Assembly (NCBI RefSeq): GCF_937616625.2
Contig: NC_065570.1
Location: 51,079,665 to 51,143,664 of the forward strand
DNA from: Mercurialis annua
Taxonomy: Eukaryota > Streptophyta > Magnoliopsida > Malpighiales > Euphorbiaceae
Length of the DNA: 64,000 nucleotides
Direction of reading: 5' to 3'
Shown: positions 47,078-57,800 of the stretch, piece after piece
Layout of the letters: the number at the start of each line of letters is the position of its first letter
Position numbering within the stretch: the stretch's first letter is position 1
Position numbers and translations under genes: made by a program
Notes under the pieces: generated by a model
What the model was told of the DNA's origin: nothing
What the model saw: only the letters and a program-made list of their open reading frames with translations
Database searches by the model: none

Positions 47078-47797
47078 ATGGCGCCAAAACTTCTCTTCTT
47101 TTTCTCCCTTCTACAATATTGCACCATCATAGTACTAGCTCAGGGTCCAGCAGCTGCACCGGCACCACCCGGCCCGACAAACGTAACGAAAATCCTCGAA
47201 AAAGCCGGCCAGTTCACCATCTTTATCCGGCTTATGAAAGCCACTCAAGAAGATGTGACACTAAATGGCCAGCTCAATAACACAAACAATGGCGTAACAA
47301 TAATTGCACCTAGTGATACTGCTTTTCAAAATCTTCAATCTGGAACACTTAATTCCATTAATGATCAAGAAAAATCTGAGCTAGTTCAGTTTCATGTTAT
47401 TCCGAGTTATCTCACGAGTTCTCAATTTCAAACTGTGAGTAACCCGCTCACGACTCAGGCCGGTTCCGGTGACCGGTTTCAGCTTAATGTGACTACTACG
47501 GGAAACTCAGTGAATATTACTACTGGACTCACGAATACAAGTATTTCTGGTACTGTTTATACTGATGGGCAGCTTGCTATTTATCAAGTTGATAAAGTTC
47601 TACAACCTATTGACATTTTTACACCAAAGCCTCCATCTCCGGTGCCGGCGCCGGAGACGCAGAAGAAGAAGAAGGCTAAGGCTACAGAGGGTCCAGCTGC
47701 AACAAAAGATAGTAATGGTGCAGAAAGGTTTGTTGTGAGTAACAATGTGGTAGTGTTATTTGGAGTTGGTATTTTTACTGCAATACTTTCTTTATGA
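47078..47797 (+). CDS. FLA: Fasciclin-like arabinogalactan protein (FLA11/12 group)
   Basis: A single-exon 239-residue protein. Order: signal peptide (about 1-21, ending VLAQ), short AGP-type Ala-Pro patch (GPAAAPAPPGP), one fasciclin domain (about 34-187) with the conserved NGVTIIAPSDTAFQNL (H1) and LAIYQVDKVLQPIDIF (H2) segments, a second Pro-rich patch (PKPPSPVPAPE), a Lys cluster (QKKKKAKA) and a hydrophobic C-terminal tail (VVVLFGVGIFTAILSL) suited to GPI attachment. Several N-glycosylation sites (NVT, NTS) are visible. Such proteins sit on the plasma membrane and wall; single-domain FLA11/12-type members are linked to secondary wall formation and stem mechanics. The paralogue at 55631-56395 has the same layout. 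Confidence 0.93.
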   Translation: MAPKLLFFFSLLQYCTIIVLAQGPAAAPAPPGPTNVTKILEKAGQFTIFIRLMKATQEDVTLNGQLNNTNNGVTIIAPSDTAFQNLQSGTLNSINDQEKSELVQFHVIPSYLTSSQFQTVSNPLTTQAGSGDRFQLNVTTTGNSVNITTGLTNTSISGTVYTDGQLAIYQVDKVLQPIDIFTPKPPSPVPAPETQKKKKAKATEGPAATKDSNGAERFVVSNNVVVLFGVGIFTAILSL

Positions 47798-47949
47798 AGG
47801 TGTTTTGGTGATTTTTTTTTAAGTTTTGAATGATTGTTGTTTTTGTTATTATTATCAGTCTCAAATTGTATCATTTAATTAAGTTTTGTGATCTGATTGA
47901 TTTTTTTTTTTTCGTTCTTCGGATTTGAGTTCCAATTTTCTCTATTTTA

Positions 47950-48547
47950 TTGAAGATTTATTTGCACTTTCAGCATTTTGTACCATAGTTTGAGAAGAAA
48001 CAAAACGACTAGTAATTTGTCTTGTGAATATACATGTGACTAGAGCAATCAAATACAAAAGCATAAACAAAAAAATACTTTTGCTGAAATTGTGTCTGTC
48101 GCGCCCGTGATGCTTCATGTCGCGCCCGCAATACATGCCAGGTCAGCAGATCTTCAACGGCTCTTGATACATGGCAACTTCTAACTGGATCAACTCAAAT
48201 ATATCTGTTGGACAGCCAACGGTCACATGAGTCACGCCCGCGGTCTCTTTGTCGTGCCCGTGATAACTCCAACGGTCATCTAGGATTTCATCAGATATGA
48301 ATGTTGTGCCTGTGATTAGATGTGTCGCGCCGGCGACACATGAATCTCGCCCGCGATGCAGAAGGTGTAGCGCCCGCGAAATGCTATTGGAGAGCGAGAG
48401 ATTGAAAAACTCGATTCTCGCTAGAAAGCTCCGAATTGACTTCCGATTGATCCTATGAGGTCCTATACACTTATAAACAAGATTAGAACCCTCATAGTTG
48501 ATTGTCAAAGTCAAAACAAAGGAGTTTAAGAGGACAAGGGTCCAACA
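47950..48547 (-). mobile_element. LTR-like fragment with GC-rich motif cluster
   Basis: On the minus strand the region opens TGTTGGACCCTTGTCC at 48547, a plausible LTR 5' end, and runs about 600 bp with no coding domain. It includes eight degenerate copies of GTCGCGCCCGYGA (48096-48385). I found no matching target duplication and cannot fix the other end, so this is a probable solo LTR or LTR fragment. Confidence 0.4.
48096..48385. repeat. Dispersed cluster of CGCGCCCGYGA motifs
   Basis: Starts near 48097, 48117, 48229, 48249, 48302, 48322, 48342 and 48367, with forms such as GTCGCGCCCGTGA, GTCACGCCCGCGG and CTCGCCCGCGA. Spacing is irregular and the intervening text unique. The copy near 48322, TGTCGCGCCGGCGACA, is itself palindromic. 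Confidence 0.8.
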
Positions 48548-48559
48548 AGCTCTAAGAGC

Positions 48560-48950
48560 AATACTCTAATAAAAAGGAAAGAAATGCCATAATAGCCCAG
48601 GGGACCACTTTTGATTCTCTAACAAGAGAACATACTTACATCACGCCGTTCGCATTTCGAATACCGAAATAGCCGAAAGAGCCAGCTTAGCCTACGAAAT
48701 AAAAGGACTTCTCATCATAAAAGCACGGGTGAAGAAGAAGTACACTATATAAACCATTTAATCCATAAATTCTAAGCTACCTCTTTTTTTTCTTTACTCT
48801 TACTCTTCTTCACCAAAAACTTATTTGAACGTCGGAGCGAGCGCCTGAAAAATCTCTTCCGGCATTCTACTTGACCTTGTTCTCTGTTCTCAGGTCCTCG
48901 AGTTGTATCGAATCCATCCCCCTTTTTTCGGTGATTTATCATGAATTATT
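48560..48950 (+). mobile_element. LTR fragment related to the 26.7-kb LTR
   Basis: TATATAAA at 48746-48753, a pyrimidine-rich leader, CGTCGGAGCGAG at 48830-48841 and CGGTGATTTATCATGAATTA at 48929-48948 reproduce the order and sequence of 27130-27248 plus 29834-29853. No protein domain. The left border is approximate. Confidence 0.5.
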
Positions 48951-49319
48951 ATGGAGTCACGTATATTTAATGCTCATTTAATAAAATTATGAGGTTATTT
49001 TTGAATTTTTTTTATTATTAACTAACATTAAATGAGACAAATTTTTTTTATTCTCATCGAAGATAAAAGGTGTTTTTTTTTTATTTTTATGCGACGGAAA
49101 GAATATTCTTGATTTAGTTGGATTTTTTTTTCGATTTCTGTTGATGTTCATATTGATATATAGCTGAACAATTTATCATTTAATTAAAAAAATTATATAT
49201 GTTGGATTCGACAGTAGCTCAAGAGGGGGAGAATTAAGACTTTGATTTTTTGCGAAAATATACTAAAATACTTAAACAACTGGTTGATTAGATACTTTAT
49301 AAAAGCTAATCAAATACAA

Positions 49320-49939
49320 GCTGTTGTTGCTCCTCTAAAACGATGAGCGGCGAGGAGCAGAGAGGCAAATCTGCTACAAGGGGCATATATGCTTTTTCCC
49401 AGGCCTCTCCTGAGAAGCGGCCTCTGCTCGTGAGGAGCAGATCTGCTCCTCCACATTTGAGGAGATATGCTCCTGCCACTCCTCTAAAACGAGGAGCAGT
49501 GAGGAGCAGATTTATTGCTCCTCAAGCGAGGAGCAACAATTCCTCGCCTGAGGAGGTGATGGGAATGGAGTCGGCAGTGGATATATAATGGAAGGTGGTC
49601 AGAAAAAAAGGAAGAAAAAGAATGGAAAGGAAAGAGGAGGAAAAAAAGTCTTTTATTCTTTTATTAAAAAAATAAATTAATTATTGAATTTTTAAAAATT
49701 AAAAGATGTAATTAAAAATTAAAATCATTAAAAATTAATTTAAGAGATAAATAAAATATTGAGGATTTTTCTAAATCTATTTTATTTTTTTACGGAGATT
49801 GTAGCACGCTTATTTGGGTGAGAGTGGGGGAGGAGATTTTTAATACGAAAATGAGTTTTGACTCTGTTTGTACCAAAAGCAATAAAATGACTCATTCGAT
49901 ATTTCATGCCAAGTTGAGGGGTGATTTGATCCTTTGTTC
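49320..49939. mobile_element. Third copy of the hairpin-core Mutator-like family, truncated
   Basis: The right end, read on the minus strand, is GAACAAAGGATCAAATCACC then CCTCAACTTGGCATG, the family terminus. Family subterminal text (CTCTCACCCAAATAAG, TGTAGCAC complements) follows, then a core of GAGGAGCAG/CTGCTCCTC hairpins (about 49330-49560) like the outer element at 41403. The left terminus is missing. An 81-codon frame across the core (49343-49588) is a by-product of the repeats, not a gene. Confidence 0.7.
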
Positions 49940-51119
49940 CGTAAAAAAACTATAAGAGAATGAAGTACAAGTTGGAACTAAAAGAATAAACGAGTCAAAA
50001 CGTCTCGTTAGAAGGTATTTTCATCTAAAGCTATGGGATTAATGTTATTTGATTGTTAATGTTTTTGATAAAATTTTGTTCGTGTAAATTTTTTAAGGGG
50101 GAAAACGTACTTTAATGAATGTTTTAGAATCAGTTCATCTTTTTCTCAAAAAAAAAAAAAAGAATCAGTTCATCTTTTTACTTAGCGTTTTGGAAAATTT
50201 TCAGGTTGGCATCTTTTGATTTTTGTTTTCTATTCTGCTTTGTGTCCCTTTCTTGTCTTGAAGACAAAATGAAAACCTGTCCTAAGCCTTGACCAGTAAT
50301 CACATGGGAAAAGTGGACTGCCATATTCATTTGCAATTGATGGGTATGCTTTTTTCCAGACTTTTTTTTTGATAAATTTTTATTTTTCCAGACTTAGGGA
50401 GACACAGAATTTAATATCTCATTTATACAAAAAATCTAACCCTCACTCACATGATGAAATTTTATCACCACATAATAAAAGCCTAATGCTAAAAAAAACT
50501 CTTGACCTCCATTTTCAATTTTATCTTAACGTTAAAAGCGGGTTAATTTTATTTTATTTTACATTTTTATGTTTAAATTGTACTTTAAAATATTAATTTA
50601 ACATTTTTTTATTTGAAAATAATTAAAAAAAAAATTCATATCTAACTTATATTAATTATATATGTTGAATATTTATTTAAATTTAGTTAAATTAATTAAG
50701 AATTTAAATTAGTTTTAATTTGATTATGGTTTTTAGTTATTTTTTAAAAATAAAAGATTTATTTGTATTTTTTCAAAAATAAATTTTATTTTATCTTTAA
50801 ACTTAGTTAATTAAATGATTTTATAATTTAAATAAAAAAATTATGAAAAATTAAAAATTAGAATTTTGAAACGAAAAAATACAAAATAAAATAAAATTTA
50901 CCAATATTCAACATCAGGATATAATTGAAAAGTGGCTAAAAGGTCGGAGTTTTATATAAGCCCATAACGAACGAACACTGGACAAGAGTAAGAAAATTAT
51001 GAATCAAGTTAAGTACTTGATGGAGTAGCTAAATCAGAAAATTTAAAGTAAAAGGTGAAATTTAATTTCGGTTTTTGCTAGTTCAATTGCTTTTAGTATA
51101 TTATTATTCATAAAAAAGA
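49940..51119. other. Intergenic with two micro-insertions
   Basis: AGAATCAGTTCATCTTTTT at 50126-50144 and 50161-50179 brackets CTC plus 13 A. TTTTTCCAGACTT at 50351-50363 and 50383-50395 brackets TTTTTTTGATAAATTTTTA. The rest is AT-rich with no gene. Confidence 0.6.
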
Positions 51120-52130
51120 GATTTTTTTTATTCTTTTTAGAACATACATATTTATAGATTTTTTTTATTTTTTTATAATTTCTCTCTCTAATCTTATTTA
51201 AAATATAATATCAAAACTACCCTACAATATATTAGGAATTTATCTTATTTTAGACCATCGATTTTTATATCCACCATACTTTTTCTGCTCTCCTAAAACA
51301 AATTCTCTCTTTCTCTCTATTTTACTCTTCCTATTAAAATTCTCTCTCCCTTTTTACTTTTCTCCCTATCAAATGTTTCTTACTCCCCGTTTCTTTTTCG
51401 ATTGCCACTTTCTTCCATTTCGCCGTTGCACGCTTTCCGGTGGATTTTTCGTCGTATTTTTCACTATCGCGTTTTTCGGCGGATCTCTCATCCTTGCAAT
51501 TTTTTCAATGATTTTCTCGTCGACGCTTTTTTTTTTTCGATGGATTCCTCGACGTCGTTTTTAGATATTTTATAATTTTTACATTTTTTGTGATAAATAA
51601 TTTTTTTTGTAAAGAGATGTTGTAAATCTATTATTTTTATGTTTATAAAATTCTTCTATTATTCATATAATTATTTCATCTTTTTTTTCCATAGATTTGT
51701 TCTTTTATTTTGATGCTACTGATTTTGTAAAAATGAATTGATTTATGGTGTATTTATAGCGTTTTTACGTTATTTCTGGTGTATTTGTAGTGTTTTTGTG
51801 GCATACATTATAAAAACACTACAAAAATACCATATATACTATTGTTACACTATAAAAACATCATAGTTACACTAAAAACTTAATATATACACTATAATAC
51901 ACCATAGTTCTACTGAAAGAAACGATAAAAAATTAAAAAAAATCTATAAAAAAGAAAAATAAATCATTAAAAAGTAAAAAAGAGTATTCATGAAATTAAA
52001 AAAAATATTTTTTTTGTTAAAAAAAGGTTAGAATAATAAAGACAAAAATAACAATACAAAGTTGTAAATAAAAAAAAAAATAATGTAGTATAAAAACTTT
52101 TCTAAAAAAAATATTTATTTAATATTTATA
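51120..52130 (+). repeat. Repeat element with CACTATAAATACACC-type tract
   Basis: A pyrimidine-rich leader (51250-51370), then a CG-bearing segment (51390-51560, CGTCGACGC, TTCCTCGACGTCG), then a foldback tract of GTGTATTTGTAGTGTTTTTG-like phrases and complements (51745-51910). The same three blocks appear in reverse order and orientation at 56800-57520. No conserved protein is encoded by the short frame at 51373-51564. Confidence 0.5.
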
Positions 52131-54950
52131 AAAAAATGTTTAATTAATAATAAAAAAATAATATCGAAAGAGATGAGATAAATAATCGATAATACATCTG
52201 ACTACTAGAAAACAGTCACGGCGTCCATCCTGCTATCTTCATTATGAAAAATTATTAGGTAGACTCAGTCCACCACGTCATCCGTAAACTAAGCCTATCA
52301 CATAATCATACGTCATTAAAATGATGGCAATCTTGTAATATTACTATTCAAATGTGTAAATAAGTAATAAATGAATTTACAAAATTGTCATTATTTTAAT
52401 GACGTGTCATTATGTGATAGACTTAATCTATGGATAACGTAGTAGACTGAGTCTAACTAAAAATTTCTCTTTAATTATGCATCTCATTGCATCATAGCCT
52501 GGTAATATCAATTGAAGTGTAAAATCTCTTCAAACAACACAGTCAATTATTCAATCGTATAATATTGAGCATATTTTTCGTCTCTTTCTGAAAAAGAGGG
52601 TAGTTTTGTTTGTAAAATTGTGTTTAATTTTGGAAATAATAGCTGAATGATACCCTATATTTTCAACTTTTTATATGCATATCATAACCTTTTAAAGATG
52701 TCAATTTTAATCGAAGTTTAATTAGTATATTTTGATTATAGCCAACTAGATATATTTATGAAATAAGCTATTTTTTTTAATTTTCTTCATTCATGATCTA
52801 ATATTTCTTTTATCGATAAAAAGATGTTTATCAAAATCGACTACAATTAAAATATATTTAATTATCAAAGTTAGGTTAAAATTAACGTTTTTGAAAGATT
52901 GTGATATAAATAAAAAAAGTCAAATATTTTTAAGTGATTGGACCATAATTTTATATGTGGTTGTTCTATCGAAATATCTTCATTAGTTGATAAAATAATC
53001 CGTACAAATCTAATTCTTTAAATAATATTAACGAGTGAGAATTAAATTTGTTAGACACTATCAGATTGATAAATAAAAATTAGGTTTGCACTTGCAGTAA
53101 AGTATGAGATATATCATGAAATATTCAAATTTATTCTAGAAGATTTAATTTTGTTAATAAATGAATTCTAACCTCTTATCAGACCACTCTTTTCTTTTTC
53201 TATTATAATTAAAGAAAGTTACAAATCGAAATTTATACAAAAAAGTTCATACTTCTAGCTGCCATACGTTGCTCAAAAGTCAAAAAAAATGTTGAGAATT
53301 ACTATTTACACTAATCAACTGGCCACTTATATATGTGGATGCAAATTTATCTCAGATTTGTTTTTAGATAATTAGTAGAGAGAGAAACGTTTGTGCAAAA
53401 GAATCTCATGACCAAACAGATTAGCTGTCCAGCATTTATATTATTTAAATTATAACTCATTAGTATTCACAAATATATAAAAAATATATACACAAATATC
53501 AAATTCTTATAAAATAAGAACGAGAGTTAAAACTCATGTTGGATATTTCAATTAGATTGTTTAGCATTTGTATCTTTTTTTTCTATCGTCTAATAATATT
53601 ATTAAATAAAAATAAAAAATACTTATAAATTTAACAGAAACTAAAATCATAATAAATTTCAAATTTTCAATGTTAAATTCGAAATGGTAGAATCTATATA
53701 AAAGAAATGGCACATTAGTAAAGTTTTTGAGTAATATAAGAAAAAAATATTAGATTTGTAGCATGCACCCTGGCCATTACCATGCAGATGGCCGGTTACA
53801 TCATAACTACTGATACCATATTGCTTGTTCAGTAATTCTAAAACTCCATACGCCCGAGTAGCATCATTTCATTTGAAATTCAAGTCCATTTTTTTTAGCA
53901 TTTCTACAAGGCCTATATCATAAAAAAAATCTAAACATTTTCTATTTTTAATTTGTAAATTTAATAAAAGAATAATTTTGCTAATTTTACTTTTCAAAAC
54001 TAACAATATTTCTTTTATAATTTTAAAAAATATTCAATCGATATATAGCATGTTGCATTGAAAAACAATTATTCAAATGAAAGGAAAAATTCAAAAGGAT
54101 TTATTTATTGTTGATAATATTATAAAGTAACTAGTAACTTAAAAAATATTGTTATTTTTTAATTAAAAAAATTTAGAACTTAAATTGAATTTAACTGAAG
54201 TAAAAATATTTGAATTTTATAAGCTTTTACAAAAGCAGACATGGTCATGGTGATGAGAATATTGATAAGAATTCTATTTTTCCAATTATGGTAAGCCTTA
54301 AAGAAAGTCACATTTTAAAAAATCCTTTACATATCATCTTATAATTATTCCTCCTATTCTAAGCAAACTAGTGGCTGACCCGTCACATCTCTCTCCTCTC
54401 ATTTCTTCCCCCTCTATTTTTATCAATAAAAAAATAAGTAGTCATTAACTCACTAACAACCATTTTTATCAACTAATAATATGAACATTATACCTAATTT
54501 TTCACTACAAAAGAATTATGAAAAACAATCATTAATTTTATAAAATTTAAATTTATAAATAATATCATCAATATGTAATTTAATTATCTAGTTTCGCTCA
54601 TTTCTTTTTAATTTACCCACTTTTTTTTAATGAGTTATACATCCATAATTACAAATAAATTGACTGAAACATTCTTAAAAATAATTTTAATATTTGACTC
54701 GTCAATTTTATGAATTTTGAAAATGTGCTCAAGAGGCAAATAGAAAGGTGAAGAATCTAATTGATAGAATAAGAGATATTTTAATCATCAAACTTATTTT
54801 CACGACAGATTAGTCCACAATTGTAAAAATTTATTTATCTAGTTTTAAGAAAATTTATATGTTATTATTAAATAATTATATACTTTAGAAAATTATTTAA
54901 AAAACATATTAAAACATCGACTAATTTATCATCATAATAATAAATTTAAG

Positions 54951-55035
<85 letters not shown>

Positions 55036-55630
55036 TTGTGTGTGTGTGTATTTTTTTTTCTCCATGTGATAATTACTGCTTGCAAATATAATTGATTGAC
55101 CAGATTGAAATTATTTTTTAAAAACATTTCTATCATTTAGTCATAATTATAAATAAATAAATAACACTATTTTTGTGTTAGTAAAGAAACCTTTTTTTTA
55201 ATGAATCAAAATATATATTAAGTCATAAGAAGTGGTAAAGCTAAATTAATAAAATTTTCGCATAAAAGGTGGAACACTAAAGACTACGACTTTGAAATAA
55301 AAAAAAAAACAATAAAACACAAAACCGAAAGTAAAATACAATTTAAATTTCTAAAGAAATCTAATCCAGAGTAACAAAAATTCTATTACAATTCTTAAAA
55401 AGAATTACCGTTGTGGTAAACAGTTGAAAATTAACTCCTCTTTATTTGAATTTGTGTTCTGAAAAATCCCACTGTTTCTGCTCTTCCAGATTTCACATAA
55501 AATACATAATTTTATAATTTTATCCGTCTTATAAAAAATTTCCAAATCCGCACGTCACTCCAAAACCATAATAAAACCCTAGCTAGCTCTTCATCCCATC
55601 AAACAAAATCTCTCACTATTTCAATTAAAC
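52131..55630. other. Intergenic with a long TA microsatellite
   Basis: No gene seen. 54953-55030 is a perfect TA run of 39 units followed by a short TG run (about 55038-55049). CTAAGCCTATCACATAATCA near 52290 and a similar complement near 52400 suggest a small degraded foldback element. Confidence 0.6.
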
Positions 55631-56395
55631 ATGAAGCAGCAAACTTGTCTCCTCTCATTCTCACTTCTCATCTTCTTCTTCCTCATTCTCCATTCCACAG
55701 CTCAATCACCAGCTCCTGCTCCGACACCGGAAGGCCCTACAAATATAATCAAAATCTTAAAAAAATCCGGCGAGTTCAAAACCTTTATCCATCTTTTGAA
55801 AACTACTCAGCTAGATAGCAACTTAAACTCCCAACTCGATAATACAAACAACGGCTTAACTATTTTTGCACCGAGTGATACTGCATTTTCTAGCCTCAAG
55901 AAACGAACCCTAACCTCCTTAACTCGTCAAGAAAAGGTCGAGTTGGCTCAGTTTCATATTGTTCCAACTTTTATTTCAGATACCCAATTTGATACTGTCA
56001 CTAATCCTTTGAAAACGCATGCTGGATCAGGAACTAGGTTTCAGCTTAATGTTACTACAAGTGGCAATTTAGTAAGTATAGCAACCGGACTTACGAATAC
56101 TACTGTGTCTGAAACTGTATATTTGGATCATCATCTTGCTATTTATAAGGTTGACAAAGTTTTACTGCCTTTGGATATATTTACTCCTAAGCCTCCTCCG
56201 GCTGCCGCGCCGGAACCTGTAGCGAAAAAGAGTGAAGAGGAAAGTGTCGAGGACGATGACAGTGAGGATGATGATGATGATGACGATGAAAATAGTGTAA
56301 AAAATGTTAAATCTGGTGCAGTAAGTTTGGTTGTTGATTGTAATTTGGTGTTAATTGGAGTGATTGGTGTAGTTGCTGCAACATTTTCTTTGTGA
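55631..56395 (+). CDS. FLA: Fasciclin-like arabinogalactan protein with acidic tail
   Basis: A single-exon 254-residue paralogue of the protein at 47078-47797. Signal peptide (about 1-24, ending STAQ), AGP patch (SPAPAPTPEGP), one fasciclin domain (about 37-190; NGLTIFAPSDTAFSSL and LAIYKVDKVLLPLDIF), a second Pro/Ala patch (PKPPPAAAPEP), then a strongly acidic run (EEESVEDDDSEDDDDDDDEN, about 207-226) and a hydrophobic GPI-type tail. The acidic run replaces the Lys cluster of the neighbour, so surface charge differs sharply next to the anchor. Part of the run is a GAT/GAC codon repeat, which could vary in length. Expected role and location are as for the neighbour. Confidence 0.93.
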   Translation: MKQQTCLLSFSLLIFFFLILHSTAQSPAPAPTPEGPTNIIKILKKSGEFKTFIHLLKTTQLDSNLNSQLDNTNNGLTIFAPSDTAFSSLKKRTLTSLTRQEKVELAQFHIVPTFISDTQFDTVTNPLKTHAGSGTRFQLNVTTSGNLVSIATGLTNTTVSETVYLDHHLAIYKVDKVLLPLDIFTPKPPPAAAPEPVAKKSEEESVEDDDSEDDDDDDDENSVKNVKSGAVSLVVDCNLVLIGVIGVVAATFSL

Positions 56396-56689
56396 CAAAA
56401 TTTTGATTATGTTGGGCTATGGGACCAATTGTCTATGAGTTTGGCTTAATTGAAATGGCACGGCAGTATTGTGACGTTCTTTTTTATTATTATTATTATT
56501 GTAAAAATCGAATCCGAAACTCTGTGATAAAATTAGAAGAAATTAAGTCCCATACATTCTTTTATGGAAAATTTTATAACAATATGATCTAATTTTTTTG
56601 TTTAATAATTTTCTGAAATACATGTTCTTGTAACTTATTTATATTTTTATCTATAAATTTTAATTTTCTTTTTTGATTTTTTTTGTTTA

Positions 56690-57800
56690 CGAAAAATACC
56701 TTCTTCTTTTTTTAATTTCACAAATACCTTTTTCGATTTTCAATTTCGGTTTTCGGTTTTTTCTGCCGAACCGACCGATTGCACAATCCTATGTTTCAGC
56801 TATTAATAATTTTTTTTTATAGATTTTTTCCTGTAATTTTTTTCATTTTTTTATAATGTAACAATAGTGTATATATAGTGTTTTTATGGTATTTTTATAG
56901 TGTATGATTAGTGTATATATAGTGTATTTATAGTGTATTTATGACATTTTATAGTGTATTTTATGATCTATACAATGAAACACTGCAAATACACCATAAA
57001 CACTGTAAATGCACCATAGATACACTACAAATACACCAAAAATACACTATAAATACTCCAAAAATACACTAAAACATAAATATATTATAAAATTACTACA
57101 AATGCACCATAAATCAATTTTTTTAACAAAATCAGTAGCAATAAACTAATCTATGAATAAGAGAAGATAAAATAAATAATTATATGAATAATAAAATTAT
57201 AGATTTGTAATAATTTATTTACAAAATGTTAAATCATTATAAAAAAACCTAAGAAATTACACAAATCTAAAAACGAGTCGAGAAATTCATAGCGCGAACG
57301 GAAGAGATGAACGGACTAGCGCGAATGGAAAAGACGAACGGAAAAACGACCGGAAACGACGAGAAATCCATTGGAAGTAGACGAACGGAAAGACGAACGG
57401 AAAGACGAACGGAAAAGTAATCGGAGGAAACAAACTGAAAATCAAATGAAAAAAAAAAAGAAGAAAAGAAGAGAGAACTTTGAGAGAGAAGAGAGAGAGA
57501 AAAGTGGTTATGTAAAAATTTAACCTAAAATGTGATAAAACTTCTTTATATAGTTGGTATTTTTGGTAAATAAATTAGAAAAATAGGCAGCGTAGGAAAT
57601 AAGGGAAAGATGGGCCAAAATGGTGAAAATACTTTGCCAAAAACAGATATTTGGAAAATAATTCCAATTTTTTGCTGTTATAAAAATATTTTTAAACTTT
57701 ATCTTTTGCAAAAATATGACATCTACTAATAATCTATCGATGATATACCAATAATCTACTAATAATCTACCAATAATCTACCAAAAGAGTGTTTTTAGCA
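56690..57800 (-). repeat. Inverted partner of the 51-kb repeat, plus hAT remnant
   Basis: 56690-56791 ends GAACCGACCGATTGCACAA, a remnant of the CGGTT-type hAT MITE. 56860-57130 is a foldback tract of AGTGTATTTATAGTGTAT and complements. 57270-57430 repeats AAGACGAACGGAA several times. 57725-57785 repeats AATAATCTACC. Blocks and order mirror 51120-52130. Confidence 0.5.

Noticed and set aside
49343..49588. 81-codon frame in the Mutator-like core
   Set aside because: The frame is produced by the GAGGAGCAG hairpin repeats and the peptide has no family features.
51373..51564. 63-codon Phe/Arg-rich frame
   Set aside because: Low-complexity, inside a repeat whose inverted copy at 57.3 kb does not keep the frame.
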